A stretch of DNA of 64,000 bases, from the NCBI GenBank assembly GCA_032173965.1, contig CM063283.1:88029243-88093242 (forward strand), in the 5' to 3' direction. A model generated the notes under the pieces. That model did not search any database, was not told the origin of the DNA, and saw nothing but the letters and a program-made list of their open reading frames with translations. This document shows positions 1 to 13,775 of this stretch, in pieces. Position 1 is the first letter of the stretch. Each line of letters starts with the position of its first letter. The position numbers were made by a program, and so were the translations under genes. The DNA comes from Sitta carolinensis (taxonomy: Eukaryota > Chordata > Aves > Passeriformes > Sittidae).

Positions 1-3000
1 GAGCTTTTGATTGGTTTTACAAAGCAAATATTGGATAATAATTTATAGAAGTGAGAATAGGAAAATTAACTAACCAAAAGCTTGCCTCAAACTATGTTGA
101 GATCAGTGAGACTTTTCTTTTGAAGACATTAGGATTTTGATTCAGTTTTTGAGAAAAAATGATTTTTTTTTCTATGAAAGAAACACTAGAATTATGTTTG
201 TTGTTCTTACTTTCAAGTGCGGGACTCTTCCCCATTTTCTCTGCATAATGAAGAATTATATACTTATTCCTAATCAGTAAGCAGCAAGGAGTGAAGAACA
301 GATCCTACACACTAAGCTTTATCAGACAGATAATGAAACCCACATGACATTTCAGGGCAAGCTTTGAAAGCATTTTCCTTAGATAAGCTATCATCTGCTC
401 TGTAAGCAAAATTGTTGTGACTATGGGTTTCCCCACCTTGATTTTCATTACCATAACCATTAGCATAAAAAGCAAGATTCTTGTTTCTGAAGTCCATAGT
501 CTTCTGCTGCTTGTTTCCCCCCCACACCCCCAAAGTTTTCATTTTCTGTTGGCAACTTGATAAATCACTTCCACTAACTCAATTATGGTATCACCAACAC
601 AGCTTTATCACTTCAGGTGATAAGGAATAAGTAGCAAGCACAGCCACAAAACCTGCAGGAATACAGATTATGTTTCCATGTCATTTGCTCCATTAACAGC
701 TTGTATGGAGTGTTTGAAAAAAAAGAAGGAACAAAAAGAAGACATGATAGAAAGAGATTATATTCTTTACATATCTCAGATGCTTACAGCTGAGGTAATG
801 CATAAATTATGAGCCTCAGGTAGGGCCTTCTGAGAGCAGTGGAAAGACTTTCATCAGCTTCAGTGAGTTTCAGATAGAACAATGCATTTGGAGTCATGCA
901 AAATACCGTTATATAATGGCAAAAATTGTAAAGGGGGAGAAAAAAGAAGCAAGTGAGAAGAGAAAAAAGGCTGCAGGCATTTTTGCTGACTTGGATATGA
1001 AAGTTCACAGCAGAAGCCAAAAGAGATCCATATCTAAATGGAAATGAGGAAACCACTACATCTGAATGAGATTTTGCTGATGCAGTCTAATTAACCTGGT
1101 AATGTTCAGATACTTTAGTAATTAAACTTTAACTTTAGAAGCTAAATTGCCTCTAAATAAGCTCCTGGGATTTATTTTTGTCATGGAGATCAACAGTATT
1201 CTTGTCTTCTACACTACAAGAGTGTGGAGCAGGATTCTGGCAGCTATCATTATAGTCCAGGCCACCACCATAAACAGATTTCAAGAGGAAGAGATGCCTA
1301 TTTAACTATAGTCAAGAAGGTCTGTGAAAAAAGAAAAGCATTAAAGAATTGTAACTAGCAAAATTTCATCTAGTATTTAAATCATTAAGTGCTACCATCA
1401 ACTTGTGCTATAAAATAAAATGCATTCTGGTAAAGTAAAGGGATGAAACTACAGTGATAATGACAGGTTACTGAGAATGAATAATGGTCTGGTTACTAGT
1501 CATCATCCAAAACGTGTTTAAATAATTCTAAAACAGAGGCACACTGCAGCTTGGAAAATGTAAGGAGTAGCTGTAAGACAGGAGAATCTGTCCCAGGCAG
1601 GCCATGAGAGTGATTACGAACTGCCTCCTCAACAGAATTTCCCAGGGCAATGTTGCACAAGAAGAGGAGCATCAAACAGAAGCAGTCGTGTTGCTGTGAA
1701 AGCAGCATGCACAAGTCCACTCTGGGGAGAGATGCCCAGAGAGATGTGGTCCACGCTGCACAAAGAATGAGGAAATACCGGGGAGAGCCACAGGAAAACA
1801 GTGCAGGTGACCCTCAGCCTGAGAGCAAGCCTTCCCAGGTACGACTTGAGGCAGAAAGGCTGACATTCTCACCTGGGAGAAAATCTTAGCAGCTTTATGT
1901 TCTTGCAAACAGAAAAATCTATCTGAGAAGAGAATGGCGGGGTGGTATAAAGTTACAGACAAGATCCAGTGGGTAGAAATTTAAGTCAGGTGAATTCAAT
2001 CTTAATTCAAGAACTAATCTCCTACTGCTAAAGTTAATGGGATGCTGCAGAGCTTGAAGAGGAAAGAAGGTGGGTGCCTCTGTCAGTGTGTGATAGCACG
2101 TGCCCTCTACACCATGCTCTCTTTGGATCACCTGCACATAACCCAGAGAGAGTCACAGAGTGGCAAGCAGGCAGGAGGGACCAAGGCACAGGGGATCAGG
2201 TACAGAGGGGATATTGGGGCAGATTACGTCTGGTACAGGCATACTTGTTATTTTTGCACTGGTGCAAGTGTCTGGATGAAAATGCAGTGATTGCTTTCTC
2301 TGGTGCCTCCTGGCTGCCACAGAGAGGCTGGGGAATGCTACAGGTCTTCAGGCAGTGCCAGCACCTGTTGATAAGGCCAATAATTCAATGAAATTCCCTG
2401 CATCCAGGCTTTGTGCAGTTGCCTGGGATGTTCTGGGGTTATATTTTCATCCTGCCAATGTTTGCCTATTATATATTTCAGAGAAAGGCAAAAAGAGGAA
2501 ATTTAACTCTAACAGGGCACAGTAAATCCAAACAGGATGGATAGCAGCACACTAAGGCAATTGTTTGGTGCTGGGAGATGATACCAAGACCTTTTTTGCA
2601 TTTTATTTAGCCCATTGACAGATACAGAATTGGGCCAGAAGAAACCTTTGAGTAACATCTGCTGGTGTTCACCAAGCTGAGGAGAGGCCACCATGGGCAT
2701 GCTGACTCCTGCTGCCCACTCTTGTCTGGGTCCACCACAGTCTCCTCAGATGACAGAGCCCAGGCTTTGCTTCTGTCTCCAAAGAGGAGGGAGCCAGTGG
2801 GATGCAGCACCATGGAGGGAGTCAGCTTGGGTTTCCTGAGCTTTGGGTACCTCATTGCTGAGCAGAAAAGAAGAGTTTTCAGTTGAGAGCTGGAATCCTC
2901 CGGCTTCCTGCTGGAGTGCAGCCCTTTAATTAATGGGAAGTAATTGCATTTGACAGAGGAAGAGGCTGTCAAGTAGTATGGGAAAAATTACTTTTGATTT

Positions 3001-6000
3001 AGCAGAAGTCATTTTAACCTGAGGTGTCCTGTAGGAAGTAGGTGCAGATATGAACCCAGCATTTTTGAGAGCAGGATAAATTGTTTTTTCAGAAACATTC
3101 TTCCTTCACTGGGGACACGTCCTACTTGGACAGTGGGTGAAAAATAGGAGATGAAAGGCTGCTGAGCCTGAGGTTTCCTACCAGCTGGTACCGCTCCACC
3201 TTCCTGCTGCATCAAAGGGGTGGCAGCAGCCAGTGGGGCGGGATCTGCCAGGGCATGTTTAGGCGGCTGTTGAACATGAAGAAGGCTTAGGATGTGCAGA
3301 ACATCTTGACTTATCTGCTTATCAAAGGATTAGGTTTAGCTTTCTAGAAGAAGCTGGCACAGACTGAGCTCAGCTCAGCACCACCAATATCCAGGAGGAA
3401 CTGGGCTCCTCAGTTTCTGGACCTCTTTGAAAATCCCAAAATTTCTCTCCCCTCCTGCCCCTGGGGGGCTGGGACCATCTCAGAGTGCTTACTTGTGACT
3501 TAGTTCATAATGTAGCAAAATAACAATGATATGGCAGATCTTTAACTCACTAAATTCCAATAACTAGAGTATCGTGGAATTTGAAGAGCTGGCGATCATA
3601 AATGGTTAAATAACAAGTGTTTACAGCACCTCATGATAGTTGCTGGCACTAAGACAAGGGCAGTAAAAAGTGGATTAGATGAAGATAAATGTGAGACACA
3701 GGCAGAAACAAGTACTCTAGCAGATGTGTGTGGAAATTAATGGAGTGGTGATAATAACAAATTCTGATTCGCCACACAGTAAATGTGTCTCTTGATAATT
3801 GGTTTCCAGCAGAATACCAACAGGGCATGCAGGACACAGAAACCTAAATGGGGTGACATCTCCACATTGCCAATGCATTGGATGGACACAGAAAAGCTCA
3901 AAAAAGAAAGCTGGAAAAGTTGAATTTGTTTCGTCCCGTGCAGTCCTCAAGATCTTATTTTCTGCATCTGTGACCATGTCTCTTGACAAATAAATCCCCA
4001 GGGCTACCAGGGAAAGATTTCTTCCAGCTCAAGCTGAGATCTTGGTCATGTTCCAACCACTGCTGCAGATATCCTGTCTGATGTGGGGTGGGCAGTCACC
4101 ACTGACCCCACATGTCTGCTCATCTACCAAATTGGGATGTGAAAGCTCCCACACAGCACAATGCTTTGCCAGATGTGTTGTTGAACTTCATGTGTTTATG
4201 TTTGTGAAGAGAACATAGGATGAAAGGCATTGCAGAAATGCAAGATATGATTTGTTATGATTTAAAAGCCATTCTGGTTTAGCAATGCTCTTTTCAAATA
4301 TTTGCATCCTGCAGGCAATTCCAGATAAGGACTCAAGCACAGCTTTTCTTTTCCGGTACCAATTTTTTAAAACAGCAGAGTGGTTTCCAAACCCTGTGGA
4401 AATGGAACTTTGAGCTTGCCTGCTGCAGCCTGTGTGACCACAGGGATCAGGCTGTAGCTCCATAGGCATGGAGGCATGGAAAGCAGTCCTGTTCCCCACA
4501 TGAAGAGATGGTATCTCCCCCAGCTTCACCCTGCACACCCATCCTTGCAGGCATTGCAGTGAAGGTAACACAAACCGAGCTGGGACATTTTGCCAGTGGA
4601 GCTGGGGCTGTAGCAGGGCAGGAGGGCAGGAAGCCCCAGGAGTGGTGTCACCATGGCAGTAACTGAATAAAGGACTCACTGGTACCTGGAATTTCTTCCC
4701 TAGTACCTGAAGTGAAGTTTGCACGAATGTGAGCATAAATGCTGTGGGATGTCTCTGAGACCCTGCTAAAATGCAGTAATTTGAATAAGTATAGGGAATT
4801 AAAGACAAAGACAATGGAATTTACGGATTTCTGTCTTACATCCTAAAATAAATATGACATTTTCCATTACCAGTGAGGGTAGTAAGTACCTTCCTGTTCA
4901 AAGACTTCCTGCCAAGAACACTCTGGCCACGTGTGATGGTACTGCTCAGATACTCTGGCCCCTGGCTCCTTTTTCCTGGCCTCCCCACGTTCAACCAAAT
5001 CAGTCCTGGGCCTTGTTGCCTCAGGCCTGGACAGTGAGGGGTCAGCAGCTGAGTGCAGTCCCCAAAGAATCCCCAAAAGCAGTGAGTGGGGACCTGCTGA
5101 CTTCAGGCTACCAACAACAGAGCCCAGTCAAATGCATCAAATTTCCCAGTCACCGCTTCTTGCACACATGACCTGTTAAAAGGATTAAATTAAAAGAATT
5201 CCCAGAGGTAATCTAGTGATGATATGATGAGACAGGAGCTCAAGCATATCCCAGAGGTGACTGATCGGGTTTCCTAGGATGTATTATTTATGGGGCCATC
5301 TGCTTTAGACAAACGTTGAAGTCTGAAGGGGAGGAGGATTTTGATGGAATTCACTCATTTAACTGGAACAGGGTGATGGTGGAAGAGATGCTGTGGTTTC
5401 TCACCACTCTCACCACCCCTGTCCAAAAAATGATGCTGTAGTTATTTATGGAATGAAGCTGGTAGCGAGGTACCTCTGTGTAAATGCCTTCAACAAAATG
5501 TTGCTGAGCTCTGAGAGCTCACGTGTGTCCTCACAGAAGGGGCCATTCATGGCAAGGTCCATTAGCATAGGGGAGAGAGGTGCAAATATGTTCCAGTCTG
5601 AGCTACTGGTACTGTGAAAAATACAGGAGTATAAACACAGCCATGACTGGAATGTGAGGAGACAGGGGGGCAGCCAGAAAGAGTCAGAGTCAGCAGGAGA
5701 ACAGGAAGCATTTCTCCAAGATAGATGATTCGGTTACTAAATAGCTCAGTAACTGCAGTATCTGTTTACAGCAATTACAGTCAACACAAAGCAAAATCAC
5801 AAATGTAAAAAAAAGGAAACTCTCTTTCTTTCTGATTTAGGCTGATGTACTATTTAAATAATATGGATCAATCAATCTGAAGTAAAATATGTTCATGAAC
5901 AGAATTCCCTTCTGTCCATGTCTCACAGTGCTAAAAGTAGCCACCTTCTGCTGACATTTCCACATCACATGTTCATTATCAGATTTCTAAACATCGAAGC

Positions 6001-9000
6001 TTCCTCAGGGTAATGTCTAAGCCTTTCTTAATGATCAAGGGTGAAAGTCTTGAAAGTCTTAAAGCTTTAGTTGGGAAAGTTCTACTAAACCTTTACACAG
6101 AAATTTGCTGGAAGCTACCTGTCAATTTGCTGCCCACTTTCCAGTAATTCAGACTAATGACTCGTCAACACCCCCTTTTTTTTCTGCCTTTTGCATCTGT
6201 CTAGAAGGAGCTTTCTGCTCCAGTTACTGGTTTAATAACACAAGGCTATGTACCGAGGCAAAATTCTCACCCAGTCTTACTTGATTTGTCTCATGACTCT
6301 TTTCCTAATCCTTACTTTTTAGTTTTTGGGAAACGTTATCTGGGCAACTAGTTCTAACATATAAAGGTTTGTACTTCCCAATTGGGGTATTGCTTCAGAG
6401 CTGTTCTTCTGAATACTGGGTTTATGCAGGAAAGTTTTGATTACAAAAAATACAGACTTAGAGTCATAGGCTGTAAGAAGGGTGGCTGTGAACAACATCA
6501 GAAATCCTTTTATGCAGTTTTTGCTTAGCTGAAATTTTGGGGTTTGTATTATGGAAGGTTTGTCCCAGAGTTGCTACCTATCTGTTTTACCAGAAAGGGA
6601 ATTAGACTTCTGTCTGATAGGTGATTTGTTGTATCCTCGGTGTGCTGAATGTTCAGGCTGGGAAATGCAGCCTGCAGATGGAGCCTGGATTAAGCCATTT
6701 GGCAGGATTGCCCATGAGCTTCACTGAGGTGCCTTTCTGGTGTAGCTGCCATCTCACTTCATCCTTGGCAGTGGCACACTGGGGCATCGTCGGGCTCTTC
6801 TGGCTGGAGGACAGTCATGGATCACTATGGACAGCCATAGATAATGGCAGCTGGGAAGAGGGAGCACTTCAGCCCTAAGTGTAACGTTAGCTACACCTCC
6901 ATGAGGGCCTGTGGCAAAGGGCTGGGCGCCCTCAGCATCCCCTGCTCTGTGGCACCTGGACAATGAGGGTCAGAGCACTATGAGCTGTATGTGTACAGTA
7001 GAATGAGTCACATGAAACCCCCTCCATGGAGCAATGCAGGCATATGTCCCTTGCATTCAGCCAAACATCCATGAAAGCATCTCCTTGGCACATGTTCAGT
7101 CTCTAAATAGCCAGCAAAGTGTGTGCAGACAGAAACCTGCCTGTAGATGAGTGCCTGGGGACAAGCAAGGATGAGCACTCTGTTCTTGCTTCAAAAGTTG
7201 TAGTCAGCAAGGTGATAAAAAGCAATCAAGCTACTGGAGCTCCTTTTTGTTCCTGTTGCTATAAAAATAATTCCAGTGGCACATGGGTCTCTCCACCTCC
7301 TAGCCTAAATTGTCCCAAGTACTGGATTTCTCTCCCAGATTACTCTGATTGGCAGCCCTTCACCATCTTCAGGGAAATGACTCACAAGAGACAAGACTTT
7401 TGGGCCAGATGGAGGGATTTTAAAGCCCTTGCAGGATGAAATACTAGAGGGCCTTGTCATCTGGGTGGCTTTCGAGCAGGTATTTCTGCGGAGACTTCTT
7501 CATTTTCCAGGAAAACAGGCTGAAATGTTATGGGAGCTTCTTAGGAATACCTACAGCAAGCAAGCCTCCCTATGTGTTGGTACAACCCTTATCACAAAGC
7601 ATCTTGCTGCTGCCACTGTGCAGTTAAATCAGGGCTGAATCCTCCATTACTGCTGGGTTAGTTTTTGCTGGATTATTCCTCTTCCAGATTATTCTTCTGG
7701 TGATTTAGTGAGTTAAACTGTGCAGGGGAAGACATGATGTTGGAGTCACGGTGGTATAGGTGGCGAGAGTAGCTCCTGGAAGGGATGAAGAGAGGCTCTT
7801 CTTGGTGGTGAGACATCACAATGTGTCTCAGTCTCATCTGACTTGGCTCTCAACATTGCACAGTGTTTTCCCATCCCCTATGCTGTGTCTCATTCAGTCA
7901 GTGAGAGGGTGGATCAGGAGATCAAGTGAAATGATGGGAAGGTTGTTTCTCTTTTCCCATGGCGTATTTGCAGCCAAAGCTACTTGCCTGATCTGGACCA
8001 CTGCACAACTCAGTGAAGGGCCATGTGGGCAGACACAGCAATCTGGGGAAAAGCAGGGCAGCATTTGCTTAACCCACCTTTGCTGTTAAAAAAGCATTCA
8101 CTGTGCCAGAGCTTCACAGATCAGACCTGATGCTAAATTTTATTTTTCTAAGAACACATCTCCTCGAGTAAGCACTGATGTTTTCTGTGGAGTCAGCAAA
8201 GAAAAGAAAAGGCTTCTGGTGGCTTCCAGGTACTGCTCCTTTAGGTTTAAAAATCTGTGCCAGATGGACTGGGTTTTGCTGAGTAAACGTCAAGCCACAG
8301 TGGTGGTACTTTTGAGGTCTGTATGATGTTATTTCCAAGTGGTGGCAGTAAGTAAAGCCTCTCTTCACAGTACTCCTTCATGAGGGTGGCCATGTGGCTG
8401 GCTGCCTGGAGGTGAGCCCCATGTGCCATGTCTGGGCCCTTATGGACTGCTTACAGCTGCTTTGCCACTCTTATGTCCAGGTATGCCCCATGAGCAGGAA
8501 TATTCACCCTGATCTGGCCAGACATCCTGAAGTATGATCCAAAGGGTACATCCATTTCCACTGAATGTCTGGATATGTATCTTAGCCATTTTCGCACTAA
8601 AAATACATAATGTGCCTCCAAAATACAGCTGTAACTGCATCAAGAGTTTCATTAAATTGATTGCAATTTCCTTAGGGACATTTTCAACATTACTGAGTTA
8701 TCCCACTGAAAAAAAAAAGAGCTTTTTAATATAAAGGTGCAACACTCATTGTCTGTTCCTTGTTAGCTACATATTCAGATAAATCGATTTAATATTATTG
8801 ATGCTCATCTTGTTTATTCCTCCTGGATCATCTGTTACAAAAGGCTGAAACCACTGCACTTATGGTAAAACACAGAAAACTGTGCTGCCACAGCCTTGTG
8901 AAGTTTTGAGCATAATGGGTGTTTACCAGGAAAATAGGTCTATAAACCCCAGCCTTATTCCCTGCAATAAGGGGAGCCTGCTGGTCATGCCGTTGGCCTC

Positions 9001-12000
9001 TGGCGCTCCTGCTGACCCCAGGTGTGCTGTCTCTTCTGTGTCTCAGCTCTGCAGTACCAACACGTACAGGTTTCCAGCACCTGCAAGGAATTAAAGCGCA
9101 CTGAAACGCTCCCTGGAGCTGGGCACTCATCGTGCAGTACAGCTGACACAAAAGCTGAAATTCCTTTCACATGAGAACACGGGTACATCTGCTTGCAATC
9201 ATCGTCCTCCAGGCGGCCGGCCTGATCAAGGAGAAATGTTATTCTGCGCACTTGGCCAAGGAGTGCTGGGTAGACGCCTACAGCCGAGGGGCTGGGATTT
9301 GGGAGAGGCAGAGTAAACGCGCCTTTCACACACGGCATCCCCACCAGAGCCGTGGCTCCCGCGCTCGCAGCCTTGGTCGCTTCTTGCCCTGCTTGCAGAA
9401 CGCAGGGCATGCTGCAATAAAGACAAACTTGTTCTGTGGCAGGAAAGGTCATTTCTTCTGGCCAGGCATTCCCATCCTGGGAAGGAGACAGGAAGCATAT
9501 TACATTGAAGGTAAATTGATAAAATATTTGTCTGCTGGAGGAAGGGGAAGAATGTCAAAAACATGGCAATGTTCTTTAGAAAAAATAACTGTGGTGTCTG
9601 ACTCCTTCCCTGACAACTGTGGGGTGTCATAAAGAAATGTTTTAGCCTTCAGTTATCTGCAGCCGCATGTAGGGCATTTTTCTAGCTGGAAGGATGTTGT
9701 TTGTCCATCTGTGCATGCCTACGGGTGTACACACTGAGGTGTGAATGCACACTCTGCAGCAGAGGAAGTGACTGAAAGTATTAGCAGTGAGTGGACATAG
9801 AGGGGATATTAGCAGAATCTCTGGGAAATCTATTGTTTGTTTGTTATTACTTTTTTTGTTGCAGCTGACCAATGAGACAACTGAAAAAAGCCACCTCTGA
9901 TGAAATCTGTGGTTTGTAACACGGATGTCTTATGGCTTGTGTACTTCTGTAGATTTGTCACATTTCATGTTAAAACTTGCTTTTCATGCTGCTACACAAG
10001 AGGACTGAAGAAGTAATTTATAGGTACAATTAAGAATGCCATGTTTGGGGAATAATGGGAGAGTATTTGTAACAAAAGGAAGCTTGACAATTGAGTGGCT
10101 CAGCTTGACTGTGATCCCTGAAAGCAAGCTGAAAGCAGCAGCCACAGTGTACTTTCAACCTTCAAATCTGATCATCAGTTAATATGTTTGTAAAGGCTCA
10201 GTTGCCCCACCTCCTCAGGCTGGATTTTACCAGCTCATAGTCCAGATAGCCTGAAGACTTGAGCCTGGTTTGCAGCAGACATTAAAAACTCAGTGATGCA
10301 GTTGTAGTCGCAGTGCTTCAAGGGCACATATGTCCCAACCCAGCCACATCATCCCTACAGCTGGACTGATTAAAATGGTCAGAAGTGACAGTTCACCACA
10401 ATCCTGCAGGAAAATGCTGTGCTGCAGGCTGGGCAAGAGGACTTGGGGCTAGGCAGCTTGCTCTGTGTATGCTGTTTGGAGGCATGTGGCTAAATCAGGC
10501 ATGGGCTGCTCCTAAACTCTTTGAACTGAACCCTTGCTAAGACCTCCTAAAGTTTTTGTTTCAGCCAAGCTATGTTCTTGGCCTCAAACACATGCCTAAT
10601 AAAGAAGACAGTTCTCATGAATAAATCTTACTTTGGACTTTTTTAAGAATCTGTCTTGTTTAGGGAAGTTTTGGTAGGGTGGAAGAACACCATCCCTTAA
10701 CAAGTGTAGAGAACAGTGATGGACAGATAATAGCTAAAATAATAAGTGGCATGTGGAGGTTCTGCATATTTTACCATTACAGTTTATTCACATACATTCA
10801 TGTACACATGTAGAGTTTTAAGGTGACTGCAGAATGATCTGTGCTAGTGCATGAAAATTCAAAGGGAAACATCTGTCATTAAAAAATAATAGCAAAAAGC
10901 ATTTATTTAGCACAGACTGAAATACAGAAATGTTTGCATGCTGTGTTTGGCTTGATTTACTATAGGGAAGACTTAATGATGTACAGAAGGGTTGTCTGTA
11001 AGAAACTGTGTGGGGTGTGCTGTTTTCTGGAGCTTTTCACGTGAATGTTCATTTGGGTGTTGCAACACACTGACACTGCAATAAATCCACCATGGCATTT
11101 TTTAAAGGCCTCATACTCAATGTATTTTTTTAATACAGCTTCATTCCATGTGAATACTGATGTGAATATACAGAGATGAGAAGCTTTACCGTGACAGACA
11201 GATGGGATGCCTTTAAGGCTGTGTCAGTGGCCTCTGAAAATATTGATTGCCAAGTGTAGTTACAGAGAAAAGATGCCGAAACCTTCAGAATTGAACAGTT
11301 AAGAGAGTGTGCATCAAAACTGGATTTTCAGCTGTAGGAAGGATAAACCCTTCTGTCAGTCCTTCCCTGTGACAGCCCTTAACTCCGATGGCTGGGTCTC
11401 AGTGTAGCTATGGGAAAATGCACATCTGTGTCCCTTTGCTTTGTGAAGGCTGTGCTTACGGAGAACGTTCGTACCACTCACCACACGGATTTCATCCTCA
11501 GCAGGAGGATGAGTTTTATTCTAGGCAGGAGGCACAAGCACAAGTCTAACTTTGGGGAGTAAATGGAATTTGTCAAGGCCTTGTAAAATCACTCTTGCCT
11601 GTTGGTCTTTCTAATGTAACACCCCTGCCCTTTGCCTCCTCTGCCTCTTGCAGCCTCTCTGTTCCTTGCAGTGCTGTCATCAGTCACCAATCTTTTTCAG
11701 GTATTGCCTGAAGTCTCTGCTGGGCAATTGATGAGAAAACAATATTGGAAGAAAGTTGGCTTCAGCTGCCATTTTTGTATAAATTTGGAGAAATCCATTT
11801 TATAAGTGACTTGCAAATGTACAAACTCTGCCACCTGTCTTCTCCTTCCTTTCACGTCCAAGAGAGATGCATTGATTTTAAGGCTAGGTGACATCACTCT
11901 GGGCTGACCACATGCATAATTCAGGTCCTCTGACATCCCTGTATAAAATCATGTTTCAGGATCAAGAAGAGTACCTCTTACAGAGACTGCTTTTTGACAA

Positions 12001-13389
12001 GGAGTAAGAAACCTCTCCTTGATTGAGAAAGATCCACATAGTCCAAGACAATTCTTTAGAAGTTGTTCCAGTATTGTTAACATCCATCTGACATTTCCCC
12101 TTAGAAGTTAGGCTCTGAGCCCATTACACATCCAATTAGGTTAAAAGTGCTTCAGAAGGGAGGCTGCTCCACTACCCTCACATGCATTCTCTCTGCACAG
12201 AATTAAAATATTACTAAGCAAAATACATATGTTTCATAAGTGTAGTTGTTCTTGTCATAAATTCAGCCTAGATAATTTGGGATTATTTGCTCCTGAAGCT
12301 GCCTATATAGTCAGGGAAGGGAATAGGAAGATACATTTTCCAACATATTTGCTATGCAGAAAACGTGCCTAGATATTTCATTAATATTCCTAGTTTGCAT
12401 TGTTTATTTACATATAAGAGTTTAGTCCTCTGTAATGAGAGCTTATTTTTAAATGAAAATATATGACGTTTAAGAGGACACTGGAGATGAATAGGAGAGA
12501 GACAAATTGGATGAAATAATAAGAGCTGGAATTTGTTCATAATGAAACCAAAATGAAGGTATTCTGTCAGCCTTTGTTTTAATCTGTTTCTTTTTTTAGC
12601 CTTGCCTGGAGTTGCCTGTGTGCTCGCAGGGAAATAAATCTACGCCTTGGGCAGTGGGATCTCTCTATGGCTAGGGAGACTGATTGATTGTTTCATATAT
12701 TGAGTCTGTAGGTTTGATGGGAATTCTATAGGAATGGTGTCAGCAGTGGAGATTCGAGGGTTTTTGCTTCTTTACTAAAATGCATACATTACAACATGTG
12801 TTCCTTCTTATCAGATAAAAAGTCCTCTCTCCACTATGTATTTCTCTCTTTTTTCTGCTGTGTATTTCTCATCTCTTTTGTGTGTTTCTCTCCTTCCTCT
12901 TCAAATACTTCAGTATGGATTACGTACAAAATAAAATTTGAAGCCGTGTAAGATTAGTATTATGGAAAAGCTATTCCATGGACATATTTAGTGGCTTTCT
13001 AATGATTCAGTGATTTGGTTGTATTTGGTACTCTTTTTTTCAGTGTAAAATAATTTCTCATGACATAACCAACTCAAACCCCATGACAAAAATTTCATAT
13101 GAAATTATCAAGGGTAAAGTGTTGGCTTTACTAAACCCAAGGGCAACTATTGTATTTAAATTAGAAGAACAAGGACTTTTCTTATCTAGGTGCCTAAATT
13201 TTGCACAGCAGCTGGCCAGACTCAGTCTTTGAAAAATGTGCTCCCATGATGGGTATGGTGTTCTTCAAAATATGACTGATTTGTCATTTTCTCTTAATTG
13301 AAAAAAAAAACCCCAAACAGCAGAATGCTTCCTATCTTCCCCTGTATCCTCCCTGCTGTCCAGCAAAGCATTGGAGTCATGGTTTCTGG
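1..13389. other. Intergenic DNA, no recognisable gene
   Basis: This is AT-leaning DNA with many short open frames on both strands, the longest about 208 codons at 4188-4814 on the minus strand. None shows a recognisable domain, a coding-type codon pattern or a run of splice-linked exons. I looked for exons of NCK2, the neighbour I recall upstream of ECRG4 in mammals, and found none. A slightly more GC-rich and CpG-containing patch lies at about 9000-9400 without a matching gene. I see no RNA gene or clear transposon here, though old decayed repeats could be missed by eye. Confidence 0.6.
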
Positions 13390-13515
13390 AGATTTTTAAA
13401 AGATGCATAGATTTGGCGCTTAGAGACATGGTTTAGTGGTGGACTCAACAGTGTAAGGCTCGTTGTTTGACTCCATGGTCTTAAAGGTCTCTCCTTACCA
13501 AGAGTTTCTATGATA
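13390..13515 (+). repeat. CR1-like LINE 3' tail fragment
   Basis: The segment resembles the terminal part of avian CR1 elements. It has a 'gagatttttaaaagatgcat' start, a 'gacatggtttagtggtggac' block, a 'gttgtttgactccatggtct' block and an ending close to 'tctatgat'. The order and wording match the sense-strand CR1 3' end, so the element is read on the plus strand. It is short and diverged, hence an old 5'-truncated copy. Confidence 0.6.
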
Positions 13516-13559
13516 CGGTGATCTTACCATCTCTGGTTAACAAGTGATTACCTACAACT

Positions 13560-13775
13560 GAAATTCACAAAGAACTTCCTCACAGAAAGGGTTACAACAT
13601 TGGAAAGGACTGCCTGTGGAGATGGTGGAGTCACCACCACTGGACGGTCAAGAAACAAGAAACAACTGGACGTGGCAGTGCATGACATGGTTTAGTTGAC
13701 CAGGTGGTGACTGGTCAGTGGTTGGACTCACTGACCTTGGAGGTCTTTTCCAGCCTAAATGATTCTGTGGGATTA
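13560..13775 (+). repeat. CR1-like LINE 3' tail fragment
   Basis: This is a second CR1-type tail directly downstream of the one at 13390-13515. It contains the characteristic stretch in which a failed-ORF3' region ('aacttcctcacagaaagggt') leads into 'gacatggtttagttgacc', 'ggttggactcactgaccttgg', 'aggtcttttccagcctaaat' and 'gattctgtgg'. Two tails side by side in the same orientation suggest either two insertions or a local duplication. Confidence 0.65.

Noticed and set aside
1496..1962. Pair of minus-strand open frames with hydrophobic and cysteine-containing stretches that could suggest a retroviral envelope or membrane protein
   Set aside because: I could not identify any conserved motif, the frames are short and overlapping, and no flanking retroviral features are present.
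4188..4814. 208-codon minus-strand open frame
   Set aside because: No recognisable domain, low-complexity residue use typical of non-coding DNA, and no neighbouring exons. It is treated as chance.
8985..9632. Cluster of overlapping open frames in a GC-richer patch, considered as a gene or promoter
   Set aside because: CpG density is only modest, the frames on both strands overlap each other, and none shows a known domain or splice-linked exons.
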